Under the pieces are notes generated by a model. That model had not been told where the DNA came from, searched no databases, and saw only the letters and a list, made by a program, of their open reading frames with translations. DNA of 56,086 nucleotides from Acidobacteriota bacterium. GTDB taxonomy: Bacteria > Acidobacteriota > Polarisedimenticolia > JBFMGF01. A program made the position numbers and the translations under genes. Positions 46,573-55,342 of the stretch are shown here, in pieces. How positions within the stretch are numbered: position 1 is the stretch's first letter; the number at the start of each line of letters is the position of its first letter. Where the stretch lies: positions 1 through 56,086 of the forward strand of contig JBFMGF010000114.1 in the NCBI GenBank assembly GCA_040752675.1, given 5' to 3'.

Positions 46573-46601
46573 ATTATAGCCCTGACATTGCGTTGCCGCA
46601 A
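46573..46601 (-). promoter_or_regulatory. Promoter of the rhodanese-MauE-AhbD genes
   Basis: TTGCGG (46601-46596), 17 nt, perfect TATAAT (46578-46573) on the minus strand. The leader of about 60 nt contains an inverted repeat TTCATTCA / TGAATGAA (46540-46547 and 46563-46570). Confidence 0.5.
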
Positions 46602-46647
46602 CAATAAGAGGGGTTCCAGATCCTGTATCGCACGAGCTCCGAAGCGA

Positions 46648-48063
46648 TCAGGCGTTCCCCTTGATGATGGAGGATGCTCCCCTGCCGGCAATGACGCCTG
46701 TTGCCGAGGCATTTATCAGGTCTCTGGAGAGACCTGCTCCATCCCCGGCCACGAAAAGGCCCCTCAGATTGGTCTGCATCAGCGAATCCACTTCTATTGT
46801 CATGGCATAGTACTTTATCTCCGGTGCGTATAGCAGCGTTGAATCGGATGCAACCCCGGGAATGATTCTGTCCAGGACTTCCAGCCCTTCCAGGAGATCT
46901 TCAACGATTCGGTGCGGCAGAGCCATTGAGATATCTCCTGGAGTGACGTCAGGAAGGGTTGGCCGCACGTAATTTCTCAGAATGCGTCCCGCATTGGACC
47001 TCCTTCCTCGCCTGAGATCACCGAGCCTCTGGAGGATAGGCTTCCTGCCACCGATCGTAGTCGCGAGAAGCGCAACGCTTCTTCCATACTGTGAGGTATT
47101 CTCGATAGGCTCGGTCAGTTCGACTCTGACCAGGAAGGCAAAGTTAGTATTTTCGGAGCTCCGCCCCTTGAAGGAGTGGCCGTTCACTCCGACGTAATCG
47201 TCGTATCTCTCTTTTACGACGAAGCCGCCATCATTGGCGCAGAATGTCCGGACGAAGTCATCGTAGGTTTTCGTCCTTATGTGAAATTTTGGATCCCTGT
47301 TGATTCGTGTAACGGGAGTCATCACGATTCTGGGCAGCTCGACTCTGATGCCGACATCGATGGGACCATGCCGCGCTCCGATTTTGAACTCCCTTGATAT
47401 CTTCTCCATCCAGCCTGAACCGGCTCTTCCCGGAGCCAGGATGACTGCCTTCGAGAAGATCTTCTCCCCTCCCTCGCAGATAACTCCAGCGCACACCTTT
47501 CCCTCGCTGAGGATGTCTTCCACCCGGCATCGAAGCTTGAAACGGACACCTCTCTCATCGAGCGATTTCTTGAAACGAGATATCACCTCGACCGCTCTAT
47601 CCGTCCCGATGTGTCTCTGGGGGATCTCGATGAAGGACGCTCCGTTTGCCGCCGCCTTTCTCTTGAGTTGTTCCACTTCTTCTGTTCCCGGATTAATGAC
47701 CTCTCCGGGAGCGCCATGGAGGAGGAAGATGCTGTCCACATACTTCACGAGATCCCAGGCCTTCTCGGCGTCCTTTGTATATTCAGAGAGGTTCCCACCG
47801 ATATCTGGTCTCAGATTCAAAGTTCCATCGGAAAAGATGCCCGCCCCGCCGATACCTGATATGATATCGAGCTTCTCAGCTCTGAGCTCGCCCCTCTCAT
47901 TGAAGACATAGCCTCGGTCATGGACGTTTCCCCCTCTGTCGATAACGAGGACATCGAACCCAAGGGATGCAAGTTCGTTGGCGGCGAAGAGACCCGCAGG
48001 ACCAGCGCCTACGATAATCGAATCGTATCTGTCTTTCATAACAATTCTTCTATCATTCCCCAT
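46648..48063 (-). CDS. FAD-dependent oxidoreductase (COG2509-like)
   Basis: 471 residues. N-terminal Rossmann motif SIIVGAGPAGLFAANELA for FAD, and a C-terminal FAD-binding stretch (GLFVAGDGAGLSRDLINA) in which the last Gly-rich motif closes the site. It resembles the uncharacterised NAD(P)/FAD-dependent dehydrogenases of COG2509. Substrate unknown. ATG 48063 lies at the predicted transcription start, so it may be leaderless; ATG 48039 (MKDRYDSIIVGAG) is an alternative. Confidence 0.85.
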   Translation of the reverse strand: MGNDRRIVMKDRYDSIIVGAGPAGLFAANELASLGFDVLVIDRGGNVHDRGYVFNERGELRAEKLDIISGIGGAGIFSDGTLNLRPDIGGNLSEYTKDAEKAWDLVKYVDSIFLLHGAPGEVINPGTEEVEQLKRKAAANGASFIEIPQRHIGTDRAVEVISRFKKSLDERGVRFKLRCRVEDILSEGKVCAGVICEGGEKIFSKAVILAPGRAGSGWMEKISREFKIGARHGPIDVGIRVELPRIVMTPVTRINRDPKFHIRTKTYDDFVRTFCANDGGFVVKERYDDYVGVNGHSFKGRSSENTNFAFLVRVELTEPIENTSQYGRSVALLATTIGGRKPILQRLGDLRRGRRSNAGRILRNYVRPTLPDVTPGDISMALPHRIVEDLLEGLEVLDRIIPGVASDSTLLYAPEIKYYAMTIEVDSLMQTNLRGLFVAGDGAGLSRDLINASATGVIAGRGASSIIKGNA

Positions 48064-48069
48064 AGGTCT

Positions 48070-48097
48070 AAGATAAAGCCAAATTCATTACTTTCAA
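48070..48097 (-). promoter_or_regulatory. Promoter of the FAD oxidoreductase gene
   Basis: TTGAAA (48097-48092), 16 nt, TATCTT (48075-48070) on the minus strand, placing the start at about the A of ATG 48063. The spacer up to maeB (48098-48262) has no gene; a GAGGA/TCCTC imperfect hairpin at 48254-48271 spans the maeB stop and may be a weak terminator. Confidence 0.4.
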
Positions 48098-48262
48098 CCT
48101 GCATTAGATTTTTCTCCATTAACAGAAAGGGGGAATTCCTTCAACTGGGATTGCCTTCGAACCCTTTGTCGATATTCGATCTGTATAAAGCAAAAAGCTT
48201 TTTTATTCGAGCATGCAAAGTTCTGGGTAAAGCAGGTTATAGCAAAAACGGAAGAGGAATGA

Positions 48263-50518
48263 TCAATCCTCAGCCATGACGGCCGTGATGGCCGTGATGT
48301 TGACGATCTCGCTCACCGAAGAGTAGTGGTTCAAGACATTGACCGGCTTCCTCATTCCCATGAGGATCGGTCCGATAATCTCTGCTCCTGCCAGCCTCTG
48401 GATGAGTTTGTAGGCAACGTTGCCCGATTGTAGATCCGGAAAGATGAGTACGTTAGCATCTCCTTTGATCCTAGAGTGCGGGAATGTTTCCTTGCAGATC
48501 TCCGGCACGACGGCAGTATCTGCTTGCATCTCTCCTTCAATAATTATGTCTGGATTCTTCTTCTTGGCCAGTTCCGTTGCCCGTTTGACTTTTTCGGCAA
48601 AAGGATGCTTGACGCTGCCAAAGTTGGAGAAGGAGAGCATGGCCACCCGCGGCTCGATCCGGAAGAATTTACTGACCGTTTTTGCTCCGAGCGTGGCAAT
48701 CTCGGCGAGATCTTCCGCCGTGGGTTCGATGTTGACTGTGGCATCAGCAAAAAACATTACCTTGTCCTTGAGGACGAGGCAGTACATCCCGGAGACTTTT
48801 TCCACATCGTCTTTGAGCTTGATGACCTGGAGGGCGGGCCGAATAGTGTCAGGATATGACATATTGATGCCGCAGACCAGTCCATCGGCTTCGCCCATAT
48901 GGACCATCATCATTCCAAAGATGTGCTCTTCTCTGATGCTCCTCATTGCAAGATGCGGGGTCATCCCACTCCTCTGCCTCAGTACGTAAAGTTCTTCGGT
49001 GTACTTTTGTAGCTTCGGGGATGTCAGAGGATCGATGATTTCGACGCCATCGAGTTCAAGCCCGTTCTTCTTAACAATATCGCTGATCTCGGCCTTGTTT
49101 CCGATGAGGATCGGGACGGCAATCTTCTCGTCAAGAATCTGCTGGCATGCCCTGAGGACCTTTACCTCTTTCCCTTCGGGGAAAACGATCCTCTTGGGTT
49201 TCTGTCTGGCTCGATTGATTACTACGCGCATGACCTCTCGCGATTTCCCGAGTATTCTCTTTTCCAGGCTCTCCCGGTAGGCTTCCATGCTCTCGAGAGG
49301 CTTGCGTGCTACTCCCGTCTTCATCGCTGCCTCTGCAACGGCAGGAGCCTCCCAGAGAAGGACGCGTGGATCGAACGGTTTCGGAATGATGTATTCCGGG
49401 CCAAACTGGAGCTTCTGATCTCCGTAAGCCTTGATGACTACATCAGGAACGTCTTCTTTGGCAAGATCGGCAAGTGCTTTCGCAGCGGCTACCTTCATCT
49501 CCATATTGATCGCTTTCGCCTGTACGTCAAGAGCGCCTCGGAATATGAAAGGAAACCCAAGGACGTTGTTGACCTGGTTCGGGAAGTCAGATCTTCCAGT
49601 AGCCATGATGATGTCATCTCTCGCATCCTTGGCGTCTGGGTAAGTAATTTCCGGATCGGGATTAGCCATGGCAAAAACTATTGGATTATCAGCCATGGAT
49701 CGGACCATATCCTTCGTTACAAGGTCCTTCACGGAGACTCCCACAAAGACATCGGCACCCTTCATGGCATCTGCCAGAGTCCTGGCATTCGTCTCAATGG
49801 CGAACTCTTCCTTGTAAAGATTCATCGCCTCTCTTCTTCCCTTGTAAATGACCCCCTTCGTATCGGCAAGAAGGATATTCTCCTTCTTGACCCCTATCGC
49901 CAGGAACATCCTGGCACAGGCGATTCCCGCGGCTCCCGCACCACAGAAGACCACTTTGACCTTGTCTATCTTCTTATTGACAAGTTCCAGAGCATTGAGC
50001 AGGCCCGCGGCACTGATGATTGCCGTCCCGTGCTGGTCATCGTGGAAGATTGGTATATCCATGCTCTCGATGAGCCTCTGCTCTATGTAGAAACATTCGG
50101 GAGCCTTGATGTCTTCGAGGTTGATCCCTCCAAAGGTGGGCTCCATCAATTTCACCGCTTTGATGAACTCATCCGGGTCTTCCGTAGCAAGTTCGATATC
50201 AAAGACATCTATATCTGCAAACCTCTTGAAGAGAACTCCCTTCCCTTCCATAACCGGTTTACCGGCAAGCGCTCCTATGTTTCCAAGCCCCAGAACGGCA
50301 GTTCCATTCGATATAACAGCAACGAGATTTCCCTTTGTTGTGTATTTGTAAGCATCCTCGGGATTCTTCTTTATCTCCAGACAGGGAACGGCGACCCCAG
50401 GCGTATAAGCCAGGGAAAGATCTCTCTGCGTCAAGCATGGCTTTGTCGGAACGACCTCAACTTTTCCCTTTCTTCCCAAAGAATGATACTCAAGCGCCTC
50501 GATTTCTCTTATCGACAT
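48263..50518 (-). CDS. maeB: NADP-type malic enzyme fused to a phosphotransacetylase-like domain
   Basis: 751 residues, the MaeB architecture. The malic enzyme part (1-430) has [27 protein letters not shown] and [16 protein letters not shown] (nucleotide-binding GxGxxG). The C-terminal phosphotransacetylase-like part (about 430-751) has [12 protein letters not shown] and [13 protein letters not shown]. It converts malate to pyruvate with CO2 and reduced cofactor; the PTA-like part is regulatory (acetyl-CoA) in MaeB. GGAG lies 7 nt before the ATG. Confidence 0.95.
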   Translation of the reverse strand: MSIREIEALEYHSLGRKGKVEVVPTKPCLTQRDLSLAYTPGVAVPCLEIKKNPEDAYKYTTKGNLVAVISNGTAVLGLGNIGALAGKPVMEGKGVLFKRFADIDVFDIELATEDPDEFIKAVKLMEPTFGGINLEDIKAPECFYIEQRLIESMDIPIFHDDQHGTAIISAAGLLNALELVNKKIDKVKVVFCGAGAAGIACARMFLAIGVKKENILLADTKGVIYKGRREAMNLYKEEFAIETNARTLADAMKGADVFVGVSVKDLVTKDMVRSMADNPIVFAMANPDPEITYPDAKDARDDIIMATGRSDFPNQVNNVLGFPFIFRGALDVQAKAINMEMKVAAAKALADLAKEDVPDVVIKAYGDQKLQFGPEYIIPKPFDPRVLLWEAPAVAEAAMKTGVARKPLESMEAYRESLEKRILGKSREVMRVVINRARQKPKRIVFPEGKEVKVLRACQQILDEKIAVPILIGNKAEISDIVKKNGLELDGVEIIDPLTSPKLQKYTEELYVLRQRSGMTPHLAMRSIREEHIFGMMMVHMGEADGLVCGINMSYPDTIRPALQVIKLKDDVEKVSGMYCLVLKDKVMFFADATVNIEPTAEDLAEIATLGAKTVSKFFRIEPRVAMLSFSNFGSVKHPFAEKVKRATELAKKKNPDIIIEGEMQADTAVVPEICKETFPHSRIKGDANVLIFPDLQSGNVAYKLIQRLAGAEIIGPILMGMRKPVNVLNHYSSVSEIVNITAITAVMAED

Positions 50519-50615
50519 TTCTCATCTCCTTTTACCTTCCTTGAAAGATTAGTATTGATGGTCAAGAAACCGTTGCTGATTGTTTATGATTTCTCTCAGC
50601 TATTTTTGAGTAAAG

Positions 50616-50644
50616 ATTATGCCACATCCGACCGAGCCTTTCAA
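50616..50644 (-). promoter_or_regulatory. Promoter of maeB
   Basis: TTGAAA (50644-50639), 17 nt, CATAAT (50621-50616), with an extended-10 TG on the minus strand. Leader of about 90 nt. Confidence 0.5.
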
Positions 50645-50720
50645 TCACAATGCTGGGGTTTGCGTGAAGGGAAAAAGATGAAAAAGGGTTTTGTGAGATA
50701 GAGGAAAGCAGAGGAACGTA

Positions 50721-51320
50721 TCAGAATAATCCCTTCCTGCGCATTACGCCATAGTAGAGGGATGCTGCTATGATCCCCTTGCTGGCATCGATCAGGATGA
50801 AAGGAAAAACCCCGATGTTAAACGTGTGCATGAGCAGAAGGCTCCCCTGGAGACCTGTCAATGCTTTGACATAGAGAATCAGATGGATGAGACCAAAGAA
50901 ATAGATGATCGTCATGCCGGAAACGATCGTCACAATGAAATTAAATCTACGCAAGATATTCCTCTCTTTGAGATAAGCGATTGCCAAGGCAGCCGGGATG
51001 AAACCGACTATATAACCGCCTGTGGGTCCTGCCAGAGATGAGAATCCGGCTGAGGCTCCGGAAAAGACGGGGAATCCCATCAGGCCGGCTGCCAGGTAGA
51101 GGACCATGCTCAATGGAGCGAGCCGGGAGCTCAGGAAATAGCCGGTCAGGAAGACGGCAAGGACCTGGAGTGTGAAAGGAACGGGAGTGAAGGGAAGCGG
51201 AACCTTCACCTGGGACAGCAAGGCCGTCAAGATGCAGAAAAAGAATACCGATATGATGGCTCTAAACGCGCCTGTTCGATCCCGATCCAGCTCATGCATC
51301 ATCAAAATGTATCTCTTCAT
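50721..51320 (-). CDS. bioY: BioY biotin transporter S-component
   Basis: 199 residues, six membrane helices, with the BioY signatures VPLPFTPVPFTLQVLAVFLTG and GPTGGYIVGFIPAA. It binds and imports biotin, alone or with a shared ECF module. No bioM/bioN or recognisable biotin-regulator site is next to it. Confidence 0.95.
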   Translation of the reverse strand: MKRYILMMHELDRDRTGAFRAIISVFFFCILTALLSQVKVPLPFTPVPFTLQVLAVFLTGYFLSSRLAPLSMVLYLAAGLMGFPVFSGASAGFSSLAGPTGGYIVGFIPAALAIAYLKERNILRRFNFIVTIVSGMTIIYFFGLIHLILYVKALTGLQGSLLLMHTFNIGVFPFILIDASKGIIAASLYYGVMRRKGLF

Positions 51321-51397
51321 CTTCTCTCCCTGAAAATCGTTAATTTTATATCACAATCACGTTTTCCAATCTACCACTATTCGACACTTTTGAATTT

Positions 51398-51760
51398 TCA
51401 TTTCTGAAGAATCCGAGAAACGGAGCCTTTTATCGTCCCGAGGGTGAAGGGCTTATACAGGAGTTCTCCCTTCATGCCTCTGATGTTCTGTTCCGTTTTC
51501 TGCTCCGTCTCATAAGCCGTCATGGCGATGACCTTCATTTCAGGGCTTATCTTTTTGGCGACCCTCAGTATCTCTACGCCGCTGATGTCGGGAAGCCTGA
51601 GGTCCGTGATGATCAGGTCATACCGGTTGAGGGAGAGCTTCTCGATTGCTTCCAGGCCCGAAGAGGCGGAATCTACCATATACCCGTCTTCCTGCAGCGA
51701 ATGGATGAGAGCAATTCTGATCAGTTTTTCATCATCTATGAGAAGTATCCTTTGCTGCAT
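51398..51760 (-). CDS. Single-domain response regulator (CheY-like receiver)
   Basis: 120 residues, receiver domain only: acidic pocket IDDE (9-12), phospho-acceptor Asp in IITDLRLPD (about residue 53), Thr in AMTAYE and Lys in LYKPF. No output domain and no adjacent kinase, so the partner is unknown. Confidence 0.93.
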   Translation of the reverse strand: MQQRILLIDDEKLIRIALIHSLQEDGYMVDSASSGLEAIEKLSLNRYDLIITDLRLPDISGVEILRVAKKISPEMKVIAMTAYETEQKTEQNIRGMKGELLYKPFTLGTIKGSVSRILQK

Positions 51761-51876
51761 CTCTACTGCTCAAATGATTCCAAGCTAGATGCAAAATCTC
51801 TACCACATGCATCTTCTCATCATGTAGCGGTTCTTTTTTGATGATAGGCTGGATTAAATTCGTTTAATTTTGCGGG

Positions 51877-51899
51877 AAAAAACACTCTTTAAGTGTTTT
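51877..51899 (-). terminator. Terminator of ahbC
   Basis: AAAACACT / AGTGTTTT 8-bp stem with a 5-nt loop, ending in T6 on the minus strand, a few nt after the stop codon at 51906. GC-poor, so moderate. Confidence 0.65.
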
Positions 51900-51905
51900 A
51901 TGGCA

Positions 51906-53111
51906 TTATTTGATCCCTATTTCCTCATCGGTGAGATAGCAGGCAGGGTCCTCCATCCAGGGGTCTTTGTAAATCGCGTATGCCCTGGCCCTCATGCTTC
52001 CGCCGCAGGCATCCTTCCAGATGCACTTTCCGCATCTTCCCTTAAGAATCCCTTTCCTGTTCTTGAGCCCTGCCATGAGTGGGTCGCCGACATCCATCCA
52101 GATCTCGCTGAATTTCCTGTCACGGACGTTCCCGAGCGTGTAAGACATCCAGAACTGATCCGGGTGGACATTCCCAAGAAAATCGATGCATCCGATTCCA
52201 ACTCCGGAACTGTATGTTCCCCCTCCATTCCACTTCAGGAGTTTCATGACCTTTTCGGCTCGCTCTGGATCCTCCTCACGAAGCTTGAAGTAGAGATAGA
52301 CCCCATCGCAGTGGTTATCCACTGTCAGGATCTCTCTGTTCAATCCTCTCCTGCAGAAATCTGCCGTCCTCTCGATGATTATGTCCATGGCTTCTCTGCT
52401 CTGGCCGTGCGTCAGATCATCCTCGAGCATACTCGTTCCCCTGCCCGAATAGACGAGATGATAGAAGCATGCCCTGTTGATGTTCTCCTCCTCTATGAAA
52501 TCGAAGATGCCATTGAGGTCACAGAAGTTCTGCCTTGTGAGGGTCAGGCGCAGTCCCACCTTCTGCCCGATATTCACGCAGTTCCTGAAGCCCCTGACCG
52601 CCTTCGAAAATGCACCTTCAACGCCACGGAATCTGTCATTTGCCATTTCTATCCCATCGAGCGATATACCGACGTAGATGAAACCCGAATCTTTCAGCTT
52701 TTCGGCCACCCTCTCATCGATCAGCGTCCCGTTCGTTGACAGGACAGGCCTTATCCCGCTGCTTCTGGCATATTTCACTAGATCGAAAAGATCTTTTCTC
52801 ATCAGCGGTTCTCCACCTGAGAAGAGCAATGCCGGGATTGAGAACTGTGCCAGATCATCGATGAGGGCTCTTGCCTCCTCTGTGTTAAGTTCGCCGCTAT
52901 AGCTGATGTTCTCTGAGTCTGTATAGCAGTGGATGCACCTGAGATTGCATCTCCGCGTGATGTTCCAGACGACTACCGGTTTTCTCTTCCCTGCCGATTC
53001 CGGAAGTGTGTGAGAATCTGCCAGCCTCTTCGCCGCTTCCTCACTGTCTCCGTATCTCAGAACATCCCCGCCCGCGGATTCACCACAGTAGAGCTTCGTT
53101 ATTCCAATCAT
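51906..53111 (-). CDS. ahbC: AhbC-like radical SAM enzyme (12,18-didecarboxysiroheme deacetylase)
   Basis: 401 residues. The start MIGITKLYCG, the body VVWNITRRCNLRCIHCY (radical SAM cluster), FSGGEPLMR and STNGTLI, and the SPASM end CGKCIWKDACGGSMRARAY fit the AhbC family. AhbC removes two acetate side chains from didecarboxysiroheme to give iron-coproporphyrin III, using cytoplasmic 4Fe-4S chemistry. With the AhbD-like gene at 44427-45503 it implies siroheme-based heme synthesis; the siroheme decarboxylase (ahbA/B) is not in view. AGGAAG precedes the ATG; own promoter and terminator. Confidence 0.88.
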   Translation of the reverse strand: MIGITKLYCGESAGGDVLRYGDSEEAAKRLADSHTLPESAGKRKPVVVWNITRRCNLRCIHCYTDSENISYSGELNTEEARALIDDLAQFSIPALLFSGGEPLMRKDLFDLVKYARSSGIRPVLSTNGTLIDERVAEKLKDSGFIYVGISLDGIEMANDRFRGVEGAFSKAVRGFRNCVNIGQKVGLRLTLTRQNFCDLNGIFDFIEEENINRACFYHLVYSGRGTSMLEDDLTHGQSREAMDIIIERTADFCRRGLNREILTVDNHCDGVYLYFKLREEDPERAEKVMKLLKWNGGGTYSSGVGIGCIDFLGNVHPDQFWMSYTLGNVRDRKFSEIWMDVGDPLMAGLKNRKGILKGRCGKCIWKDACGGSMRARAYAIYKDPWMEDPACYLTDEEIGIK

Positions 53112-53158
53112 GCTTCCTGCCTTTTCATAAAAATTCGATCTATTGAAATGGAGAATAT

Positions 53159-53164
53159 ATTATA
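53159..53164 (-). promoter_or_regulatory. -10 element of ahbC
   Basis: Perfect TATAAT on the minus strand, with no good -35. Leader of about 40 nt. Confidence 0.4.
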
Positions 53165-53200
53165 GAGGCTAATCTTGAAAACGCACACCTGACGGGAAGT

Positions 53201-53230
53201 AAAAAGGGGATATGCTCAAAGCATACCCCC
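53201..53230 (-). terminator. Rho-independent terminator of the tetraheme cytochrome gene
   Basis: GGGGGTATGCT / AGCATATCCCC stem (11 pairs including one G-U), 3-nt loop, then T5 on the minus strand; 46 nt after the stop. Confidence 0.88.
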
Positions 53231-53276
53231 TGTAAAATGAGCTACATCCGTAAAATGACTGTTAACTGCCCAGTGA

Positions 53277-53726
53277 TTACTTCTGCTTCACGGCATGCAT
53301 GGCTTTCGGCTTCATCTCTTCATAGTTGAAGCCTTTGAAGGTCGGGCTCTTTGCGTTATGACAACCTTCACAAGCTGCTTTATCTGGTATTATCAATCCC
53401 GCTGCTTTCGCTTTGGCTGGATCCTTCATGACGGCAGGCGACTTGTAATCGCTGCCAGGACCATGGCAAGCCTCGCACTGGACACCACCCAGCACCGCCT
53501 CCGTCTTTCCATGCCCTGTGCTATGGCAGGCAAGACACTTTGGATCTTTCTGCTCCTCGGGCTTCAGGGCCTCCATTGCCTTGGCATGCTTCAGCTGGGC
53601 CCATGATTCGAATTCTGTCTTGTGGCAGATCTTGCACTTCTCCGCTCCGACATAGGTAGGTGCTGAAATCACCGGGGCGATAAAGAATACACTCAAAATC
53701 GCAAACAGGACTGACAATTTTTTCAT
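53277..53726 (-). CDS. Exported tetraheme c-type cytochrome (cytochrome c554-like)
   Basis: 149 residues. Signal peptide to about residue 22 (VISA). Four CxxCH heme sites at 31-35 (CKICH), 64-68 (CLACH), 84-88 (CEACH) and 119-123 (CEGCH), with extra His residues for distal ligation; the spacing resembles cytochrome c554/multiheme c3 proteins. Periplasmic electron carrier; redox partners unknown. Its need for heme fits the neighbouring ahbC. Good promoter, AAAAGGAG site and terminator mark it as a single, well-expressed gene. Confidence 0.94.
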   Translation of the reverse strand: MKKLSVLFAILSVFFIAPVISAPTYVGAEKCKICHKTEFESWAQLKHAKAMEALKPEEQKDPKCLACHSTGHGKTEAVLGGVQCEACHGPGSDYKSPAVMKDPAKAKAAGLIIPDKAACEGCHNAKSPTFKGFNYEEMKPKAMHAVKQK

Positions 53727-53742
53727 TATTTGATTCTCCTTT

Positions 53743-53764
53743 TTATGTGTTCTTTTTCACATAA
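53743..53764. promoter_or_regulatory. CRP/FNR-like inverted repeat in the cytochrome leader
   Basis: TTATGTG-N8-CACATAA. The core on the minus strand is TGTGA-N6-ACACA, one base off the CRP-type TGTGA-N6-TCACA. It starts just after the predicted transcription start, so it could be a repressor site or an mRNA hairpin. Confidence 0.4.
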
Positions 53765-53772
53765 TTTTAAAA

Positions 53773-53800
53773 ATTATAGCACTTCTTCGCCATTTGGCAA
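53773..53800 (-). promoter_or_regulatory. Promoter of the tetraheme cytochrome gene
   Basis: TTGCCA (53800-53795), 16 nt, perfect TATAAT (53778-53773), with extended-10 TG on the minus strand; start near 53766. Confidence 0.7.
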
Positions 53801-53853
53801 TTTATTTTGCATGCTGCGTAGATGCCGATGCCAGCATGTACTCCATGGCTTCA

Positions 53854-55305
53854 TCATCCCTTGATGACGCCCATTGGGATTAGCTTGGCAACCTTTCTGG
53901 AGATTCCCGCTCCGTGGACGGCATCCACGACATCCGAAACGTCCTTGTAGGCTTCAGGAATCTCCTCCATCAGAGTCGATCTTTCTACGGAAAGTACATG
54001 GATCCCTTTGCTCTCCAGCTCGCGCAGGATAGATTTCTGCGCAGCGACTTTCTTGGCTTGAGTACGGCTCAAGACCCTGCCGGCTCCATGACAGGTGCTC
54101 CCGAACGTCTCTTCTAATGCTCTTTGCGTTCCAAGGAGGACATAGCTGCATCGCCCCATGTCACCCGGTATCAGGACGGGCTGTCCGACGTGGCGATAGC
54201 TCAGCGGTACTGAGAGATGCCCCGGCGGAAAGGCTCGTGTCGCTCCTTTCCTGTGAACGCAGACTTTCTTCTCCTTCCCTTCGAGGATGTGAGTCTCGAT
54301 CTTCGCGATGTTGTGGCATACATCGTACACCGTCGAGAGCCCATACTTCTCGGCACTTTTCCCCAGCACTCGCTCAAACGTCTCCTTCACCCAGTAGGAG
54401 ATGATCTGCCTGTTGGCGAAAGCATAGTTGGCGGCACAGATCATGGCCGCCAGATATCTCTTCCCTTCATCCGACTTGATGGGAGCGCAGCAGAGCTGTC
54501 TATCGGGAAGCTCTATGCCATACTTCTGAGACGCTCTGAGCATGACCTTGATGTAGTCATCGCAGACCTGGTATCCGAACCCCCTTGAGCCGGTATGGAC
54601 GATGATAGTCACCTGATTCTTGAACAGGCCAAGTGTACTGGCTCCCTCTTCGTCATAAATCTCCTGGACGTAGCCGACTTCGACGAAGTGGTTCCCTGAG
54701 CCTGCCGTACCAAGCTGAGATCTCCCCCTCTCCAGGGCTTTCTCGCTCACCATCGAAGGGTCTGCACCCTCGATCTTCCCACCGTCTTCTATATGTTGCA
54801 GCTCTTCCCTGCTCCCGAGCCCCCTCTCGGCAGCCCACTCGGCGCCCTTCACAAGCACCTTCCTCTCTTCCTCAACGTTCAGTTTCAGATCCTTCCTGTG
54901 AGAGCCGACACCGGATGGGATGTTTGCAAAGAGAGCACTCACGATCTCTCTTATTCTTCCTCTAACGTCATCCACGCTCAGACCTGAGCGCATGAGTCGC
55001 ACCCCTCAGTTGATATCGTAGCCGACCCCTCCGGGCGAGATGATTCCCTCATCCATGTCAAAGGCGGCAACTCCACCGATCGGAAAACCGTAGCCCCAGT
55101 GCATGTCCGGCATCGCCATGGATGCCCTGATGATCCCGGGGAGATAGGCTACGTTCATAACCTGCTGCGGACTCTGATCCTTCTGGATATCATTCATCAT
55201 TTCCTGGCTTGCATATATGATCCCCTCGACTCTCATCTTGCCTTCCTTCGGGATCCTCCACCTGTAATCATCGATTTTCTGAAGTTTACAGGATATCTGA
55301 TTCAT
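53854..55305 (-). CDS. rtcB: RNA-splicing ligase RtcB, predicted selenoprotein (in-frame UGA at residue 100)
   Basis: RtcB joins 2',3'-cyclic phosphate or 3'-phosphate RNA ends to 5'-OH ends with GTP and Mn2+. Read through UGA (55008-55006), the frame encodes 483 residues, the usual size. The first 99 codons end GGVGYDIN; the UGA falls on the invariant DINC cysteine (Cys98 in the Pyrococcus enzyme), and the frame continues GVRLMRSGL. All other key residues are present: Asp97, His206 (GNHF), His237 (HTGSR), His331 (CHNIAK) and His406 (CHGAGR), the guanylylated His. A hairpin with the fdhF-type GGUC loop follows the UGA. Its true stop is also UGA. It lies 37 nt after archease. A TGC-to-TGA nonsense mutation is the alternative. 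Confidence 0.88.
54968..54995 (-). promoter_or_regulatory. Bacterial SECIS-like hairpin downstream of the rtcB UGA
   Basis: On the mRNA, CGCUCA-GGUC-UGAGCG forms a perfect 6-bp stem with a 4-nt loop (54990-54975), extended below an internal loop by UCAU/AUGA (54995-54992 with 54971-54968). The GGUC loop closed by CA/UG is the same as in E. coli fdhF, where SelB recognises it. The loop begins 21 nt after the UGA (18 in fdhF). The stem is inside the coding sequence, as bacterial SECIS elements are. Confidence 0.8.
55006..55008 (-). other. In-frame UGA codon, predicted selenocysteine (Sec100 of RtcB)
   Basis: TGA on the minus strand replaces TGC or TGT at the invariant metal-binding Cys. UGA ends other genes here (alaS, the rhodanese gene, lipA, the aminotransferase gene, rtcB itself), so it is not a reassigned sense codon genome-wide. 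Confidence 0.82.
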
Positions 55306-55342
55306 CTTTGCCCCCTTCTTCTAAGAGCTTTTCATAAGCCTG

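Noticed and set aside
51321-51397. Biotin-regulator site or riboswitch before bioY
   Set aside because: No BirA- or BioR-type inverted repeat and no known biotin-sensing RNA; only a weak TATAAA with extended-10 TG.
53854-55305. rtcB as a pseudogene or as two separate genes split by a nonsense codon
   Set aside because: The UGA is exactly at the invariant Cys, the rest is intact and a SECIS-type hairpin follows; the GTG at 55002 has no ribosome site and would give a protein lacking the N-terminal third of the active site.
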